Under the pieces are notes generated by a model. The model made no database searches. It saw only the letters and a list, made by a program, of their open reading frames with translations, and was not told the origin of the DNA. A program made the translations under genes and the position numbers. From the NCBI GenBank assembly GCA_020697295.1, contig JAJFBF010000025.1, positions 1-58,010 on the forward strand: a stretch of 58,010 nt of DNA, given 5' to 3'. Below, piece after piece: positions 10,210 through 19,656 of the stretch. How positions within the stretch are numbered: the stretch's first letter is position 1; every line of letters starts with the position of its first letter. This stretch comes from Moraxellaceae bacterium (GTDB lineage: Bacteria; Pseudomonadota; Gammaproteobacteria; Pseudomonadales; Moraxellaceae).

Positions 10210-10311
10210 TGCGGCCTTTTCCGGCGGCCCGAAAACCGGTTATCGCGTGACCCGCCGTTCAGCGGTTAGTCCGCACGGAATACCCCTTTCCTCCCATTCG
10301 AGAGACCCGAC

Positions 10312-13300
10312 ATGCTGATCCTGCCTGGCTCCCTGGCGCTTTCCTCCTTCCGACAGAACCGGCTGCTGCGCAGCCTGCAGGCGCTGTTGCCGGAGGTTAA
10401 GGGGGTTTCGGCCCGCTTCCTCCACCTCGTCGACGGCGAGGTGGCGGCGGGCGAGGCGCGGGCGCACCTGGAATCCTTGCTGGAGTATGGCGAGCCTTTC
10501 GCGGGCCCGGCCGGCGGCGAGCTGTTCCTGGTGGTGCCGCGTCCGGGCACGATCTCGCCGTGGTCGTCCAAGGCGACTGACATTGCCCACAACTGCGGCC
10601 TCGCCGGCGTACGGCGCATCGAGCGCGCCACGGCCTTCTATATAGAGGGTGGTCCTTTTGCCGCGGCGCAGCGCCGGATCATTGCCGATCGCCTGCATGA
10701 CCGCATGACTCAGGCCGTGCTGGCGAGCGAGGCGGAGGCCGCGGTGCTGTTCCGCGTCGAGGCGCCGCGGCCGCTGGCCACGGTCGATATCCTGGGGGGC
10801 GGGTGCGAGGCGCTGGCGCTGGCCAATCGCGAGCAGGGCTTTGCGCTTTCCGGGGATGAGATCGACTACCTCGTCGAGAGTTTCCGCGCCTTGGGCCGCA
10901 ATCCCACCGACGTCGAGCTGATGATGTTCGCGCAGGCGAACTCCGAGCATTGCCGCCACAAGATCTTCAATGCGAGCTGGGTCATCGACGGCCAGGACCA
11001 GGACCGCTCCCTGTTCCAGATGATCAAGAACACCTATGCACAGGCGCCGGCCAACATCCTGTCCGCCTACAAGGACAATGCCGCCGTCATCAACGGCCAT
11101 GAAGCCGCGCGCTTCTTCCCGGCGCCGGCCAGCCACCAGTACGGCTATTCCACCGAAGATGTGCACATCCTCATGAAGGTGGAGACGCACAACCATCCCA
11201 CCGCCATCTCCCCCTTTCCCGGCGCCTCCACCGGCTCCGGCGGCGAGATCCGCGACGAGGGCGCGACCGGTCGCGGCGGCAAGCCCAAGGCGGGTCTCAG
11301 CGGCTTCACCGTATCCAACCTGAAGATCCCCGGCTTTGTGCAGCCCTGGGAGCGGGATTACGGCAAGCCCGGCCGCATCGTCTCCGCGCTCGACATCATG
11401 ATCGAAGGCCCGCTGGGCGGCGCCGCCTTCAACAACGAATTCGGCCGCCCCAATCTCTGCGGCTATTTCCGCAGCTTCGAGATGAGCGTGAACGGCCTAG
11501 AGGGCGCGGAAGTCCGTGGCTACCACAAGCCCATCATGATCGCCGGCGGTTACGGCAACATCCGCGGCGGGCATGTGCAGAAGAACCCGATCCAGCCCGG
11601 CGACCGGCTGATCGTGCTCGGCGGGCCGGCGCTGCTCATCGGCCTGGGCGGCGGCGCGGCATCGAGCATGGCCAGCGGCACCAGCACCGAAAGCCTCGAC
11701 TTTGCCTCGGTGCAGCGCGACAACCCCGAGATGGAGCGGCGTTGCCAGGAAGTCATCGACGTCTGCTGGGCCATGGGCGACGACAACCCTATCGTGTCCT
11801 TGCACGATGTCGGCGCCGGCGGCATCTCCAATGCCATGCCGGAGCTCGTGCACGAGCACGACCTTGGCGCCCGTCTCAACCTGCGCGCGATTCCCAATCT
11901 CGAGCCCGGCATGCGTCCGGTCGAGGTCTGGTGCAACGAGGCGCAGGAGCGCTATGTGCTGGCGGTGTCGCCGGACCGTCTTGCCGAGTTCGAAGCCATT
12001 TGTGCGCGCGAGCGCTGCCTTTACGCGGTGCTGGGCGAGGCGACCGAGGTGAAGCAGCTGAAGGTGGAAGACCCGCATTTCGGCAACCACCCGGTCGACA
12101 TGCCGATGCAGGTGCTGCTCGGCAAGACGCCGCGCATGACGCGCACCGTCACCCGGCAGGCGCTGCCGCAGCAGGCTTTCGACCTCGCCGGCGTGACGCT
12201 GGCCGAGGCCGCTGACCGGGTACTGCGCCTGCCGACCGTGGCCAGCAAATCCTTCCTCATCACCATCGGCGACCGCTCCATCACCGGCCTGGTGGCGCGC
12301 GAGCAGATGGTCGGCCCCTGGCAGGTGCCGGTCGCCGATTGCGCCGTCACCGCCACCGGCTTCCAGGCTACCGTGGGCGAGGCCATGGCCATGGGTGAGC
12401 GCACACCGCTCGCGCTCATCGACGCGGCCGCCTCCGCGCGCATGGCGGTGGGGGAAGCCCTCACCAATATCGCCGCCAGCCGCATTGCCGCCCTCGCCGA
12501 CATCAAGCTGTCCGCGAACTGGATGGCCGCCGCCGGTTATGGCAAGGAAGACGAGAATCTTTTTGACGCCGTGCGCACCGTGGGCATGGAACTGTGTCCC
12601 GCGCTCGGCATCGCCATTCCCGTGGGCAAGGATTCGTTGTCCATGCGCACGGTCTGGGACGACGCCGGCGAGAAGAAGGCCGTGACCGCGCCGCTTTCGC
12701 TCATCATCACCGCCTTCGCCCCCGTCACCGACATCCGCCAGACCCTCACGCCGCAGCTGCGCGCCGACCTGGGCGACAGCGTGCTCATGCTGGTCGACCT
12801 GGGCCTCGGCCAGAATCGCCTGGGCGGTTCGGCGCTGGCGCAGGTGTATGGCGCCATCGGCGATGTCGCGCCTGATCTCGACAAGGCCGAGTTGCTGAAG
12901 GCCTTCTTTGAGGGCATCCAGCGCATCAACGGCGAAGGCCGCCTGATCGCCTATCACGATCGCAGCGACGGCGGGCTTTTTGCCGCGGTCTGCGAGATGG
13001 CCTTTGCCGGCCGCACCGGGGTGGCGCTGGAGCTCGATGGCGCCGACCTGCTGCCGCGGCTGTTCAACGAGGAGCTGGGCGCCGTGCTGCAGGTGCGCCG
13101 CGGTGATATCGACGCGGTCAGGGCCGCTTTCGCGGGTTCCGCGCTCGCGGCCGGCGTCAGCATCATCGGCACGCTCGCCGCCGATGATCGCCTGGTGATT
13201 CGTGCCGGTGGCCAGGAAGTATTCGCGGCAAGCCGTGCCGCGCTGCAGAAAACCTGGGCCGAGACCAGCTACCGCATCCAGGCGCTGCGCGACAATGCCG

Positions 13301-14187
13301 ACTGCGCCGAGCAGGAGTACGCGCGCCTGGACGATGCCGGCGACCGTGGCCTGTCGGTGTCGCTCAGCTATGACGTCAACGAAGATGTCGCCGCGCCCTA
13401 TATCGGCAAGGGCATTCGTCCGGCCGTGGCGGTGCTGCGCGAGCAGGGCGTCAATGGTCAGATCGAGATGGCGGCGGCTTTTGACCGCGCCGGATTCCGC
13501 GCGGTTGACGTGCACATGAGCGACATCATCAGTGGCCGGATTTCGCTCAAGGATTTCCAGGGGCTGGTCGCCTGTGGCGGCTTCTCCTACGGCGACGTGC
13601 TCGGCGCCGGTGGCGGCTGGGCCAAGTCGGTCCTGTTCAATCCGCGCGCGCGCGACGAGTTCGCGGCCTTCTTCGTCCGCAACGCCACTTTCTCGCTGGG
13701 CGTCTGCAACGGTTGCCAGATGCTGTCGCAGCTCAAGGACCTGGTGCCCGGCGCCGACCACTGGCCGCGCTTCATGCGCAATACCAGCGAGCAGTTCGAG
13801 GCGCGCACCGTCATGGTCGAGGTGAAGGCTTCGCCCTCGGTGCTGCTGGCGGGCATGGCCGGCTCGCGCATGCCGATCGCCGTGGCGCACGGCGAGGGCC
13901 GCGTCAGCGATACCCCGGCGCGCCTGGCCGCGCTGGCGCAGGGGGGACTGGTGGCCCTGGGCTATATTGATTCGGCTGGCCTGGCGACCGAAGCCTATCC
14001 GCTCAATCCCAATGGCTCGCCCGCCGGCATCACCGGCGTGACCAGCGTCGACGGCCGCGCCACCCTTCTCATGCCGCATCCCGAGCGTGTGTTCCGTGCC
14101 GTGCAGCATAGCTGGCGTCCGGACGACTGGCAGGAAGACGGTTCCTGGATGCGCCTGTTCCGCAACGCCCGCGTTTACGCGGGCTGA
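10312..14187 (+). CDS. purL: Phosphoribosylformylglycinamidine synthase (large fused form)
   Basis: Step four of purine synthesis: FGAR + glutamine + ATP to FGAM. At 1291 aa it is the full fused PurL of gammaproteobacteria, with a PurS-like N-terminal domain ([23 protein letters not shown]), two AIR-synthase-type halves and a C-terminal class I glutaminase. Visible motifs are [15 protein letters not shown] and [30 protein letters not shown] in the synthase. The glutaminase has [12 protein letters not shown] with nucleophile Cys1135, and a terminal MPHPERVFR bearing the His and Glu of the triad. All domains look intact. The next gene begins 20 bases after its stop. Confidence 0.98.
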   Translation: MLILPGSLALSSFRQNRLLRSLQALLPEVKGVSARFLHLVDGEVAAGEARAHLESLLEYGEPFAGPAGGELFLVVPRPGTISPWSSKATDIAHNCGLAGVRRIERATAFYIEGGPFAAAQRRIIADRLHDRMTQAVLASEAEAAVLFRVEAPRPLATVDILGGGCEALALANREQGFALSGDEIDYLVESFRALGRNPTDVELMMFAQANSEHCRHKIFNASWVIDGQDQDRSLFQMIKNTYAQAPANILSAYKDNAAVINGHEAARFFPAPASHQYGYSTEDVHILMKVETHNHPTAISPFPGASTGSGGEIRDEGATGRGGKPKAGLSGFTVSNLKIPGFVQPWERDYGKPGRIVSALDIMIEGPLGGAAFNNEFGRPNLCGYFRSFEMSVNGLEGAEVRGYHKPIMIAGGYGNIRGGHVQKNPIQPGDRLIVLGGPALLIGLGGGAASSMASGTSTESLDFASVQRDNPEMERRCQEVIDVCWAMGDDNPIVSLHDVGAGGISNAMPELVHEHDLGARLNLRAIPNLEPGMRPVEVWCNEAQERYVLAVSPDRLAEFEAICARERCLYAVLGEATEVKQLKVEDPHFGNHPVDMPMQVLLGKTPRMTRTVTRQALPQQAFDLAGVTLAEAADRVLRLPTVASKSFLITIGDRSITGLVAREQMVGPWQVPVADCAVTATGFQATVGEAMAMGERTPLALIDAAASARMAVGEALTNIAASRIAALADIKLSANWMAAAGYGKEDENLFDAVRTVGMELCPALGIAIPVGKDSLSMRTVWDDAGEKKAVTAPLSLIITAFAPVTDIRQTLTPQLRADLGDSVLMLVDLGLGQNRLGGSALAQVYGAIGDVAPDLDKAELLKAFFEGIQRINGEGRLIAYHDRSDGGLFAAVCEMAFAGRTGVALELDGADLLPRLFNEELGAVLQVRRGDIDAVRAAFAGSALAAGVSIIGTLAADDRLVIRAGGQEVFAASRAALQKTWAETSYRIQALRDNADCAEQEYARLDDAGDRGLSVSLSYDVNEDVAAPYIGKGIRPAVAVLREQGVNGQIEMAAAFDRAGFRAVDVHMSDIISGRISLKDFQGLVACGGFSYGDVLGAGGGWAKSVLFNPRARDEFAAFFVRNATFSLGVCNGCQMLSQLKDLVPGADHWPRFMRNTSEQFEARTVMVEVKASPSVLLAGMAGSRMPIAVAHGEGRVSDTPARLAALAQGGLVALGYIDSAGLATEAYPLNPNGSPAGITGVTSVDGRATLLMPHPERVFRAVQHSWRPDDWQEDGSWMRLFRNARVYAG

Positions 14188-14207
14188 GGCGGACGCGGAG
14201 ACGCGCC

Positions 14208-14468
14208 ATGTTCAAGATCGCGGCCGGGGCGGGTCGCCTTGGCGACTACGATCACTGCGCCTGGCAGGTGAAGGGCCAGGGCCAGTTCCGGCCCCTGGCC
14301 GGGAGCAATCCCTATCTCGGGCGCGAGGGCGAGATCGAGCTCGTCGACGAATTCCGGGTCGAGATGATCTGCGCCGACGAGCACCTGCGGGCCGCCATCG
14401 GCGCTCTGGAGGCCAGTCATCCCTATGAAACCCCGGCCTATGACCTCGTTCGGCTCGAGGTCTTGTGA
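14208..14468 (+). CDS. Short NIF3/YqfO C-terminal-domain-like protein, N-terminus reduced
   Basis: An 86-aa protein. It matches the stand-alone domain of the NIF3/YqfO (PII/CutA-like) family: AAGAGRLGDYDHCAWQ, GQGQFRPLAGSNPYLG, and the C-terminal HPYETPAYDLVRLEVL. Known stand-alone members are about 100-105 aa and open with a beta-alpha unit (an MYK-type start, then a helix) before the GAGR-G-YD segment. Here the start MFKI runs directly into AAGAGRLG, so roughly 17 residues of the first strand and helix are missing. This looks like an in-frame deletion. Function is unknown in the family. It probably shares the purL transcript, being 20 bp downstream. Confidence 0.8.
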   Translation: MFKIAAGAGRLGDYDHCAWQVKGQGQFRPLAGSNPYLGREGEIELVDEFRVEMICADEHLRAAIGALEASHPYETPAYDLVRLEVL

Positions 14469-14529
14469 CAGGGGCGGATCAATCGGGTATTGTCACCGGA
14501 ATTGGCCGCAGTGACGGCGGCCGTTGCCG

Positions 14530-14550
14530 CGCGGGTCATTGCTGCCCGCG
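14530..14550 (+). other. Hairpin upstream of the AraC-type gene
   Basis: CGCGGG (14530-14535) pairs with CCCGCG (14545-14550) around a nine-base loop. There is no T-run, so it is unlikely to be an intrinsic terminator for the purL transcript. It could be leader structure of the regulator mRNA. Confidence 0.3.
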
Positions 14551-14586
14551 GGCGTCCGACACCAAGGGTGGAGTTCGTTTTCCATA

Positions 14587-15591
14587 ATGGCTGAACGCAC
14601 CGACGCACATATTTTCCTGCGCCTCGCCTACCAGGCCATGCTCAATGCCGGGCTGCCGGCCGACCAGATCCTGATCAAGGCGGGAATCGCCCTCAGCCGC
14701 CTCGAGGAATCCAGCGCCTCGCGTACCCCTAGCACCGCCCAGCTCGCCTTCTGGCAGGCGGCCGAGGAAGTCTCCGGCGATCCCCATATCGGATTGCACC
14801 TGGGCGAGCACATGCCGCTCTATCGCGGGCAGGTCCTGGAATACCTGCTGACCTCAAGCCCCACCTTTGGCGAAGGCCTGAAGCGCGCCATGAACTTCCA
14901 TCGCCTGCTGAGCGATGCGCTCACCGGCGAACTCGTCATCGACGGCGACAGCTGCTACCTGGCCACCATCACCGACCGCAAGGCCTCGCGCCATTTCACC
15001 GAGTGCCTGGCGGCCGGCATGATCAAGTTCTTCAGCTTCGTGAGCGAAGGCCAATTCAAGGCCCTGGCCATCCATACCGAGCACTCCGAGGGCGCGCCGC
15101 CGGCGGAATATCGACGTATCTATGGTTGTGATGTCACGCTCGGCTGCAGTGAATACCGGCTGTACTTTGACAAGGCCATCCTTGATCACCGCATCTGGCA
15201 CGCCGAGCCGCGGCTGCTGCGCCTGCACGAGCAGATCGCCCAGGAGCAGCTGGCTGAACTGCAGCGCTTTGACCTGGTGTCGGAAGTGAAGCGGGCCATC
15301 GGTGAGACGCTGGAGAGCGGCGATACCAGCCTGGAGTCGGTGGCGCGACGTCTCGACATCCCGCCGCGCCGCCTGCGCAGCCAGCTCGCCGAGGCCAATA
15401 CCAGCTTCAACCAGATCCTGGCCGATTACCGCTCGCGCCTGGCGCGACGCCTGCTGGCCCGCACCAGCGAGCCTATCGAGCAGATCGTCTACCTCACGGG
15501 ATTTTCCGAACCCAGCACCTTCTACCGCGCCTTCAAGCGGTGGACCAACGAAACGCCTGTCGAATACCGCAAGCGCAAACAGCGGGCCTGA
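14587..15591 (+). CDS. AraC-family transcriptional regulator (arabinose-binding-like N-domain)
   Basis: A 334-aa DNA-binding regulator. The N-terminal two-thirds resembles the Arabinose_bd domain of OruR/ArgR-like AraC proteins (IGLHLGEHMPLYRGQVLEYLLTSSPTFGEGLKRAMNFHRLLSD). The C-terminal about 100 residues hold two helix-turn-helix motifs: TSLESVARRLDIPPRRLRSQLAEANTSFNQIL, then EPIEQIVYLTGFSEPSTFYRAFKRWTNETPVEYR, the AraC signature. ATG 14587 is preferred because upstream in-frame starts add a Pro/Gly-rich, non-homologous leader. It converges with the gene at 15600, only 8 bp apart. Target and ligand are unknown. Confidence 0.93.
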   Translation: MAERTDAHIFLRLAYQAMLNAGLPADQILIKAGIALSRLEESSASRTPSTAQLAFWQAAEEVSGDPHIGLHLGEHMPLYRGQVLEYLLTSSPTFGEGLKRAMNFHRLLSDALTGELVIDGDSCYLATITDRKASRHFTECLAAGMIKFFSFVSEGQFKALAIHTEHSEGAPPAEYRRIYGCDVTLGCSEYRLYFDKAILDHRIWHAEPRLLRLHEQIAQEQLAELQRFDLVSEVKRAIGETLESGDTSLESVARRLDIPPRRLRSQLAEANTSFNQILADYRSRLARRLLARTSEPIEQIVYLTGFSEPSTFYRAFKRWTNETPVEYRKRKQRA

Positions 15592-15599
15592 GCACCGCC

Positions 15600-16589
15600 T
15601 CAGGGTGTGGGGGCGAGGGTATCCAGCTGCACCATCATGGCCATGGTGCGCTCCAGAGCTTCAGCCGGCAGCTCCGCGAGCAGGGCCTGCAGAAAGGGCC
15701 GCGCCGCCGGATTCCGCGCATTGCCCAGCGCCCGCGCCAGCAACGCCTCATCCTTCCAGACCCGCAGCGCCAGCAGCTTGTGCTGGGCTGCGCGGTCGAG
15801 CAGGTTGCTGAAGGGCAGGGCGGCGCTCCAGAGGTTCAGGCGGTCTGTCTCCAGGACCAGGTGGGTGAGGGTGGCTTCGCCTTCGGCGATTGCGGTGTCA
15901 ATGAGGCGGCGTTGCCAGATGGGCGTGATCCGCTGCAGCAGGGATAGCGTCTGCGGCAACAGGCCAAGGCGACTGTCGGCGGCGGCCCGCGCCAAGGCGC
16001 CCAGTTCGGAGAGCGGCAGTTGCTCGAGCACGGACTGAAGACGCGCGGGACTCTTGATGAACAGCGATATGCGCAGCATCACTTCGCCGTTGGCGATCTC
16101 GGCGGCGATGCGTGACGTCAGGCCCGGCGGCAGGAAATCGACCAGCTCCCCCATCGTGATGAATTCACCGCGCGCCACCAGTTCGCGGGCGATGCTGCGC
16201 AGGCTCTCCAGGGGCAGTTCAGCGGCCAGGTCAGCCAGGCTGTCCATGTCCATGTGCAAGGTGACGGCCGCCATGAAAGGAGGCGACAGGTGCTGGCACA
16301 GCGCGAGGGTGCGCGGCACGCTCATCTCCGCGGCGATGCGCGCGCACAGCAGGGGGCCCAGCGTGTGTTCGGCAATATAGGCGGTGAGCGCCGTCGGCAG
16401 GAGCTTGCTGACATGGGCAAGGCGCTGGTAGAGGGGCTTGTGCGGGGCCCGCAGGGCGGCCCGGCAGGCGCCGTGCAGGTTGGCCAGCTCCGTCGCGGAC
16501 AGCTCGCGCAGGAAGTCGAGTCTCTCAGGGGACTCCTCAAGCAATCGGGCAAGGCGGAGGCGTTCCGCGTGCTGGCGCAGGTGATGCAT
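15600..16589 (-). CDS. Unknown alpha-helical repeat-like protein
   Basis: A 329-aa protein from ATG 16589, beginning MHHLRQHAERLRLARLLEESPERLDFLRELSATELANLHGA. It contains several similar helical pairs of the form x-L-P-x-x-x-L-x-x-(I/L)-A (ELPLESLRSIARELVARGEF; QLPLSELGALARAA; ELPAEALERTMAMM), suggesting an alpha solenoid. It also has LVDFLPPGLTSRIAAEIANGEVMLRISLFIKS. No signal peptide, transmembrane segment or catalytic motif is visible. It begins 8 bases after the stop of the 64-aa gene upstream, so the two are an operon. I cannot name a family. Resemblance of the repeats to the MgtE N-domain is only superficial. Confidence 0.78.
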   Translation of the reverse strand: MHHLRQHAERLRLARLLEESPERLDFLRELSATELANLHGACRAALRAPHKPLYQRLAHVSKLLPTALTAYIAEHTLGPLLCARIAAEMSVPRTLALCQHLSPPFMAAVTLHMDMDSLADLAAELPLESLRSIARELVARGEFITMGELVDFLPPGLTSRIAAEIANGEVMLRISLFIKSPARLQSVLEQLPLSELGALARAAADSRLGLLPQTLSLLQRITPIWQRRLIDTAIAEGEATLTHLVLETDRLNLWSAALPFSNLLDRAAQHKLLALRVWKDEALLARALGNARNPAARPFLQALLAELPAEALERTMAMMVQLDTLAPTP

Positions 16590-16597
16590 GGCGCTGC

Positions 16598-16792
16598 TCA
16601 ATCGGACAGCATCGTGCGAACGGTGTTGCGCAGCAGGGCGGGCACTTGCAGCAGGGCGCCTTCGATGGCTGCCTGATGCTGGCTTTCCTCGCGCCAGGCC
16701 GCGCGATCCAGCAGCAAGCGCAATTCGTCGCGCGCATCGGCGGACAGTTGCTGCAGCAGCGGCAGCCCGTGGAGCGGGTGCGGTACTGTCAT
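16598..16792 (-). CDS. Small unknown protein paired with the helical-repeat protein
   Basis: A 64-aa, almost wholly helical protein: MTVPHPLHGLPLLQQLSADAR, then DELRLLLDRAAWREESQH and QAAIEGALLQVPALLRNTVRTMLSD. It is acidic/basic amphipathic with no Cys or metal site. The position directly upstream of a helical-repeat protein, with an 8-base gap, suggests a partner or adaptor. It is the first gene after the acyl-CoA dehydrogenase terminator, so the promoter lies in 16793-16880. The function is unknown. Confidence 0.65.
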   Translation of the reverse strand: MTVPHPLHGLPLLQQLSADARDELRLLLDRAAWREESQHQAAIEGALLQVPALLRNTVRTMLSD

Positions 16793-16813
16793 GTTTCCCT
16801 CGCCGGTATTTCC

Positions 16814-16837
16814 GTATACCCATGAATAGGGATATAC
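16814..16837. promoter_or_regulatory. Imperfect inverted repeat upstream of the small unknown gene
   Basis: GTATACCC (16814-16821) faces GGGATATAC (16829-16837) in an AT-rich stretch between the acyl-CoA dehydrogenase terminator and the 64-aa gene. The position suits a promoter or operator for the two unknown genes. One bulged base breaks perfect symmetry. Confidence 0.3.
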
Positions 16838-16879
16838 AAAAATATCACAAAATAACGAGGGAATTGCGAACGGAGTCTC

Positions 16880-16912
16880 AAAAAATCGGCAAAGTCTTCA
16901 GGCTTCGCCGAT
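16880..16912 (-). terminator. Intrinsic terminator after the acyl-CoA dehydrogenase pair
   Basis: On the minus strand ATCGGCGAAG pairs with CTTTGCCGAT (one G-U) around an eight-base loop and is followed by a run of T. It lies about 22 bases past the stop codon at 16934. Confidence 0.85.
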
Positions 16913-16933
16913 CTCCTTAGAGACCGAAGGGTT

Positions 16934-18136
16934 TTACTTGAGCTCGGAAGAGCTCTTGCCAAGCACCCGACGCGCGATGATGAGCTGCTGGATCTGTTGG
17001 GTACCTTCGAAGATATCCAGGATTTTGGAGTCCCGCGCCCACTTCTCGAGCAGTTCATCCTCGGCATAACCCAGGCTGCCTGCCAGCTCCACGCACTTGA
17101 GCGTGATCTCGCTGCCCACGCGTCCGGCCTTGGCCTTGGCGATGGAGGCTTCCTTGGAGTTCGGCTTCTTGTTGTCCGCCATCCAGCAGGCCTTCAGCGT
17201 CAGCAGGCGCGCGGCTTCCCATTCCGCCTCCAGGCGCCGGATCGTGGCCTCGATGTGGGAGGCATTGAGTGGCGGTGTGCGGTAGCCGGCATCAAGGTGA
17301 TCCTTGAGCAATTCCTTGATGCGTTCCAGCGAGGCCCTGGCGCAGCCGACGGCCATGGCCGCCACCAGCGGACGGGTGTTGTCGAAGGTTTCCATGACGC
17401 CGGCAAAGCCCTTGGCGACATCGATCTCGGGGTTACCGAGCAGGTTGGCGGCCGGTACGCGGCAATCCACGAAATTGATCGCGGCGGTGTCCGAGGCCTT
17501 GATGCCGAGCTTGTGCTCGAGGCGGGCGATTTCCATGCCGGGCGTGCCCTTTTCGACCACAAAGGACTTGATGGCGGCGCGGCCGAGGTTCTTGTCGAGC
17601 GTGGCCCAGACCACGACGCAATCGGCGCGCGAGCCGGAGGTCACGTAAATTTTCTCGCCGTTCAGCAGGTAGTCGTCACCATCTTTCGTGGCGGTGGTGC
17701 GGATGGCGGCGGAATCGGAGCCGCAGCCGGGCTCGGTGATCGCCATGGCCGCCCACTTGCCGCGGAAGCGCTCCATCTGCTCGTCGTTGGCCACCGCCGC
17801 GATGGCGGAATTGCCCAGGCCCTGGCGCGGCATGCTGAGCAGGAGGCCGGTGTCGCCGTAGCAGAGCTCGATGATGCCAAGCGCGGTCGACATGTTGGCG
17901 CCGTTCTTGACGCTGCTGTCGTCGCTGCTGCCGCGCTTGCTGGCGGTGGAGGCGCCGGCGGCTTCGACGGCGCCGTCATTGAAGCCGTCAAGCAGCGCGG
18001 CCAGCATGTCGAGTTCCTTTGGGTAGGCGTGCTCGGCCTTGTCGTACTTGCGCGAGATCGGGCGGAAGAAGTTCAGGGCGACTTCATGCGCCTGGTCGAC
18101 CAGCATCCGGAATTTTTTCGGGTTCTCGAGATTCAT
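16934..18136 (-). CDS. Acyl-CoA dehydrogenase with catalytic Glu
   Basis: A 400-aa FAD enzyme that introduces an alpha-beta double bond into acyl-CoA. Family motifs are AITEPGCGSDSAAIRTTATKDGDDYLLNGEKIYVTSG and the C-terminal LAGSLGYAEDELLEKWARDSKILDIFEGTQQIQ, in which Glu377 is the expected catalytic base. The N-terminus starts MNLENPKKFRMLVDQAHEVALNFFRPISRKYD, without a signal. It follows the second dehydrogenase gene by 24 bp on the minus strand and is last in the operon before a strong terminator. Chain-length specificity cannot be read. The adjacent, divergent partner hints at a heteromeric enzyme. Confidence 0.95.
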   Translation of the reverse strand: MNLENPKKFRMLVDQAHEVALNFFRPISRKYDKAEHAYPKELDMLAALLDGFNDGAVEAAGASTASKRGSSDDSSVKNGANMSTALGIIELCYGDTGLLLSMPRQGLGNSAIAAVANDEQMERFRGKWAAMAITEPGCGSDSAAIRTTATKDGDDYLLNGEKIYVTSGSRADCVVVWATLDKNLGRAAIKSFVVEKGTPGMEIARLEHKLGIKASDTAAINFVDCRVPAANLLGNPEIDVAKGFAGVMETFDNTRPLVAAMAVGCARASLERIKELLKDHLDAGYRTPPLNASHIEATIRRLEAEWEAARLLTLKACWMADNKKPNSKEASIAKAKAGRVGSEITLKCVELAGSLGYAEDELLEKWARDSKILDIFEGTQQIQQLIIARRVLGKSSSELK

Positions 18137-18160
18137 GGCGGTTGTCCTCGGGTTCGGTGA

Positions 18161-19459
18161 TCAGGCGTGCAAGCCGGAATGCATGATGGCGACAGAGCGC
18201 AGGTCGCGGTACCAGCGCTCTACGGGGTGTTCCTTGGTGAAGCCATGGCCACCGATGATCTGCACGCCGTCGTTGCCGATCTTCATGGCCTTCTCGGCGG
18301 TCAGCAGTCGCGCCAGATAGGCTTCGCGATGGAAGGGCTTGCCGGCCTCGGCCAGCGCGGCGGCGTTCCACACCAGCAGGCGCATGGCGTCGATCTCGAT
18401 GGCCATGTCGGCAATCAGGAAGGCCACGCTCTGGCGATGCGAGATGGGCTCGCCAAAGGCGATGCGCTCGTTGGCGTACTGCACCACATAGTCCATCACC
18501 GCCTGGCAGGTGCCGACGGCGAGGGCGCACCAGGCCAGTGCGCCGAGGTCAAGAAAGGCCTGGTAGTCGAAATCGCCCTCGCCCAGCCGGTCGGCGCGTA
18601 CATCGGTCAGGCGCAGCTTCATGGTGCTGCCGGCCTTGAGTCCCATGCCGGGGTCTTCCTGGAAGGCGAGACCCTCACTGCCGCCTTCGACGAGGAACAC
18701 GGCGGGCGCGCCGTCGAGCTCGGCGGCCACCAGCAGCAGCTCGGCCTGCTGCGCCAGCAACACCAGCGACTTCTCGCCATTCAGCACATAGCTGTCGCCG
18801 GCGCGGTGCGCGCGCGTGGCGAGCACGTTGGGATCGAACGCCGGCGTGGCTTCATTGATGGCAAAGGCGGCGGCCGGCGGATTCTCGTCAGCAAAGGCGG
18901 GCAGGAATTTTTCCTGCTGTGCCTGACTGCCCCAGCGCGTCAGTGCGTTGGCCACGCCCATCGGCGCCAGCAGGACGGCGCCCAGCGAAAAGTCGCCGTA
19001 GCCCAGGTCTTCTGCCATCAGCATGTTATTGACCACGGCCTGTTCGGCGGCCATGCCGCCCAGGGCTTCCGGTACCGCGTAGAAATTCAGTCCCAGCTCA
19101 AGCGCCGCGGCACGCACCGCCTCCGGGTACTGCGCCGCGTTGTCGGCGCCAGCGGCGGCCGGCCGCAGCACTTCCCTGGCAAAGCGCTGCAGGGTGTCGC
19201 GCATCATCTGCTGTTCGTCGCTCAGGCTGAGATCGAACACGCCCTTGGCGGCGGCAGGAAGGCGCTGCTTCCGGTCGAGCTTGCCGCTGCTCTTGCCGAA
19301 CTGGCGTCCCACGGCGCCGGCCAGCTGGAAGCCGGTGCGGGTACCGGCATAGAGCAGCTTCTCGAAAGACTTGCGCATGCCGAGACGGTCGGGCCACTGG
19401 CTCTGCGCGAAACGGTTCAGCATGTTGAGGCCGAAGCCTTGGGCCTGGTTGGCATTCAT
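18161..19459 (-). CDS. Acyl-CoA dehydrogenase-like protein lacking the usual catalytic Glu
   Basis: A 432-aa acyl-CoA dehydrogenase fold: LSLSDEQQMMRDTLQRFAREVLRP, AFAINEATPAFDPNVLATRAHRAGDSYVLNGEKSLV, and DYVVQYANERIAFGEPISHRQSVAFLIADMAIEIDAMRLL. The C-terminus runs GNDGVQIIGGHGFTKEHPVERWYRDLRSVAIMH and stops at residue 432. The EGT catalytic loop is therefore absent; the aligned residue is His427. The alternative position in LDLERL-type enzymes reads LDLGAL, so no Glu is present there either. It is the first gene of a two-gene operon with a complete paralogue. It may be a non-catalytic or FAD-contributing partner subunit. The N-terminal about 75 residues are an extra extension (QSQWPDRLGMRKSFEKLL). 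Confidence 0.9.
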   Translation of the reverse strand: MNANQAQGFGLNMLNRFAQSQWPDRLGMRKSFEKLLYAGTRTGFQLAGAVGRQFGKSSGKLDRKQRLPAAAKGVFDLSLSDEQQMMRDTLQRFAREVLRPAAAGADNAAQYPEAVRAAALELGLNFYAVPEALGGMAAEQAVVNNMLMAEDLGYGDFSLGAVLLAPMGVANALTRWGSQAQQEKFLPAFADENPPAAAFAINEATPAFDPNVLATRAHRAGDSYVLNGEKSLVLLAQQAELLLVAAELDGAPAVFLVEGGSEGLAFQEDPGMGLKAGSTMKLRLTDVRADRLGEGDFDYQAFLDLGALAWCALAVGTCQAVMDYVVQYANERIAFGEPISHRQSVAFLIADMAIEIDAMRLLVWNAAALAEAGKPFHREAYLARLLTAEKAMKIGNDGVQIIGGHGFTKEHPVERWYRDLRSVAIMHSGLHA

Positions 19460-19656
19460 CCCTTGTACTCCTGGAAGGTGGGGCCGTTATGTCGCGACTA
19501 TGCCATGTCGCCCGGGGGTGGCATTGACCGCAATGACAGCGGTAGGAGCGGCGCAGGCAAAGCCGGACCGGGATGTGTGCGGGAGCGCGGGGACAGGAAA
19601 GGCAGGGCGGGTGCCGGCCGGTGCGCAGGCAGCGGGCGCGCTTGCCGCGCCCGGCT

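Larger units (their letters stand above)
9917..10311. other. mltF-purL divergent intergenic region (395 bp)
   Basis: No protein-coding gene is supported here. It must hold both divergent promoters. Visible structure: a GCCTGT/ACAGGC hairpin followed by T4 at 10040-10059, a perfect 15-bp palindrome at 10131-10145, an 8-bp stem TAGCCGCG/CGCGGCTA at 10148-10172, and a TATGAT box at 10204-10209. The first 60 bases next to mltF are AT-rich and presumably contain its promoter, which I could not place with confidence. Confidence 0.6.

Noticed and set aside
11497..14109. 870-codon open frame antisense to purL
   Set aside because: High GC content and codon bias create long antisense frames. The translation is His/Arg/Gly-rich with no domain, and purL on the other strand is complete.
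14524..14586. Longer N-terminus for the AraC regulator
   Set aside because: The extra 21 residues (MPRGSLLPAGVRHQGW) are not protein-family-like and come from a GC-rich hairpin region. ATG 14587 matches where homologous sequence begins.
19098..19656. Continuation of the gacS reading frame for about 200 more codons past the Hpt domain
   Set aside because: The translation becomes Arg/Pro/Ala-rich, unlike any kinase C-terminus, and overlaps the start of the acyl-CoA dehydrogenase gene. The proper C-terminal helix and stop are found in another frame ending at 19657.
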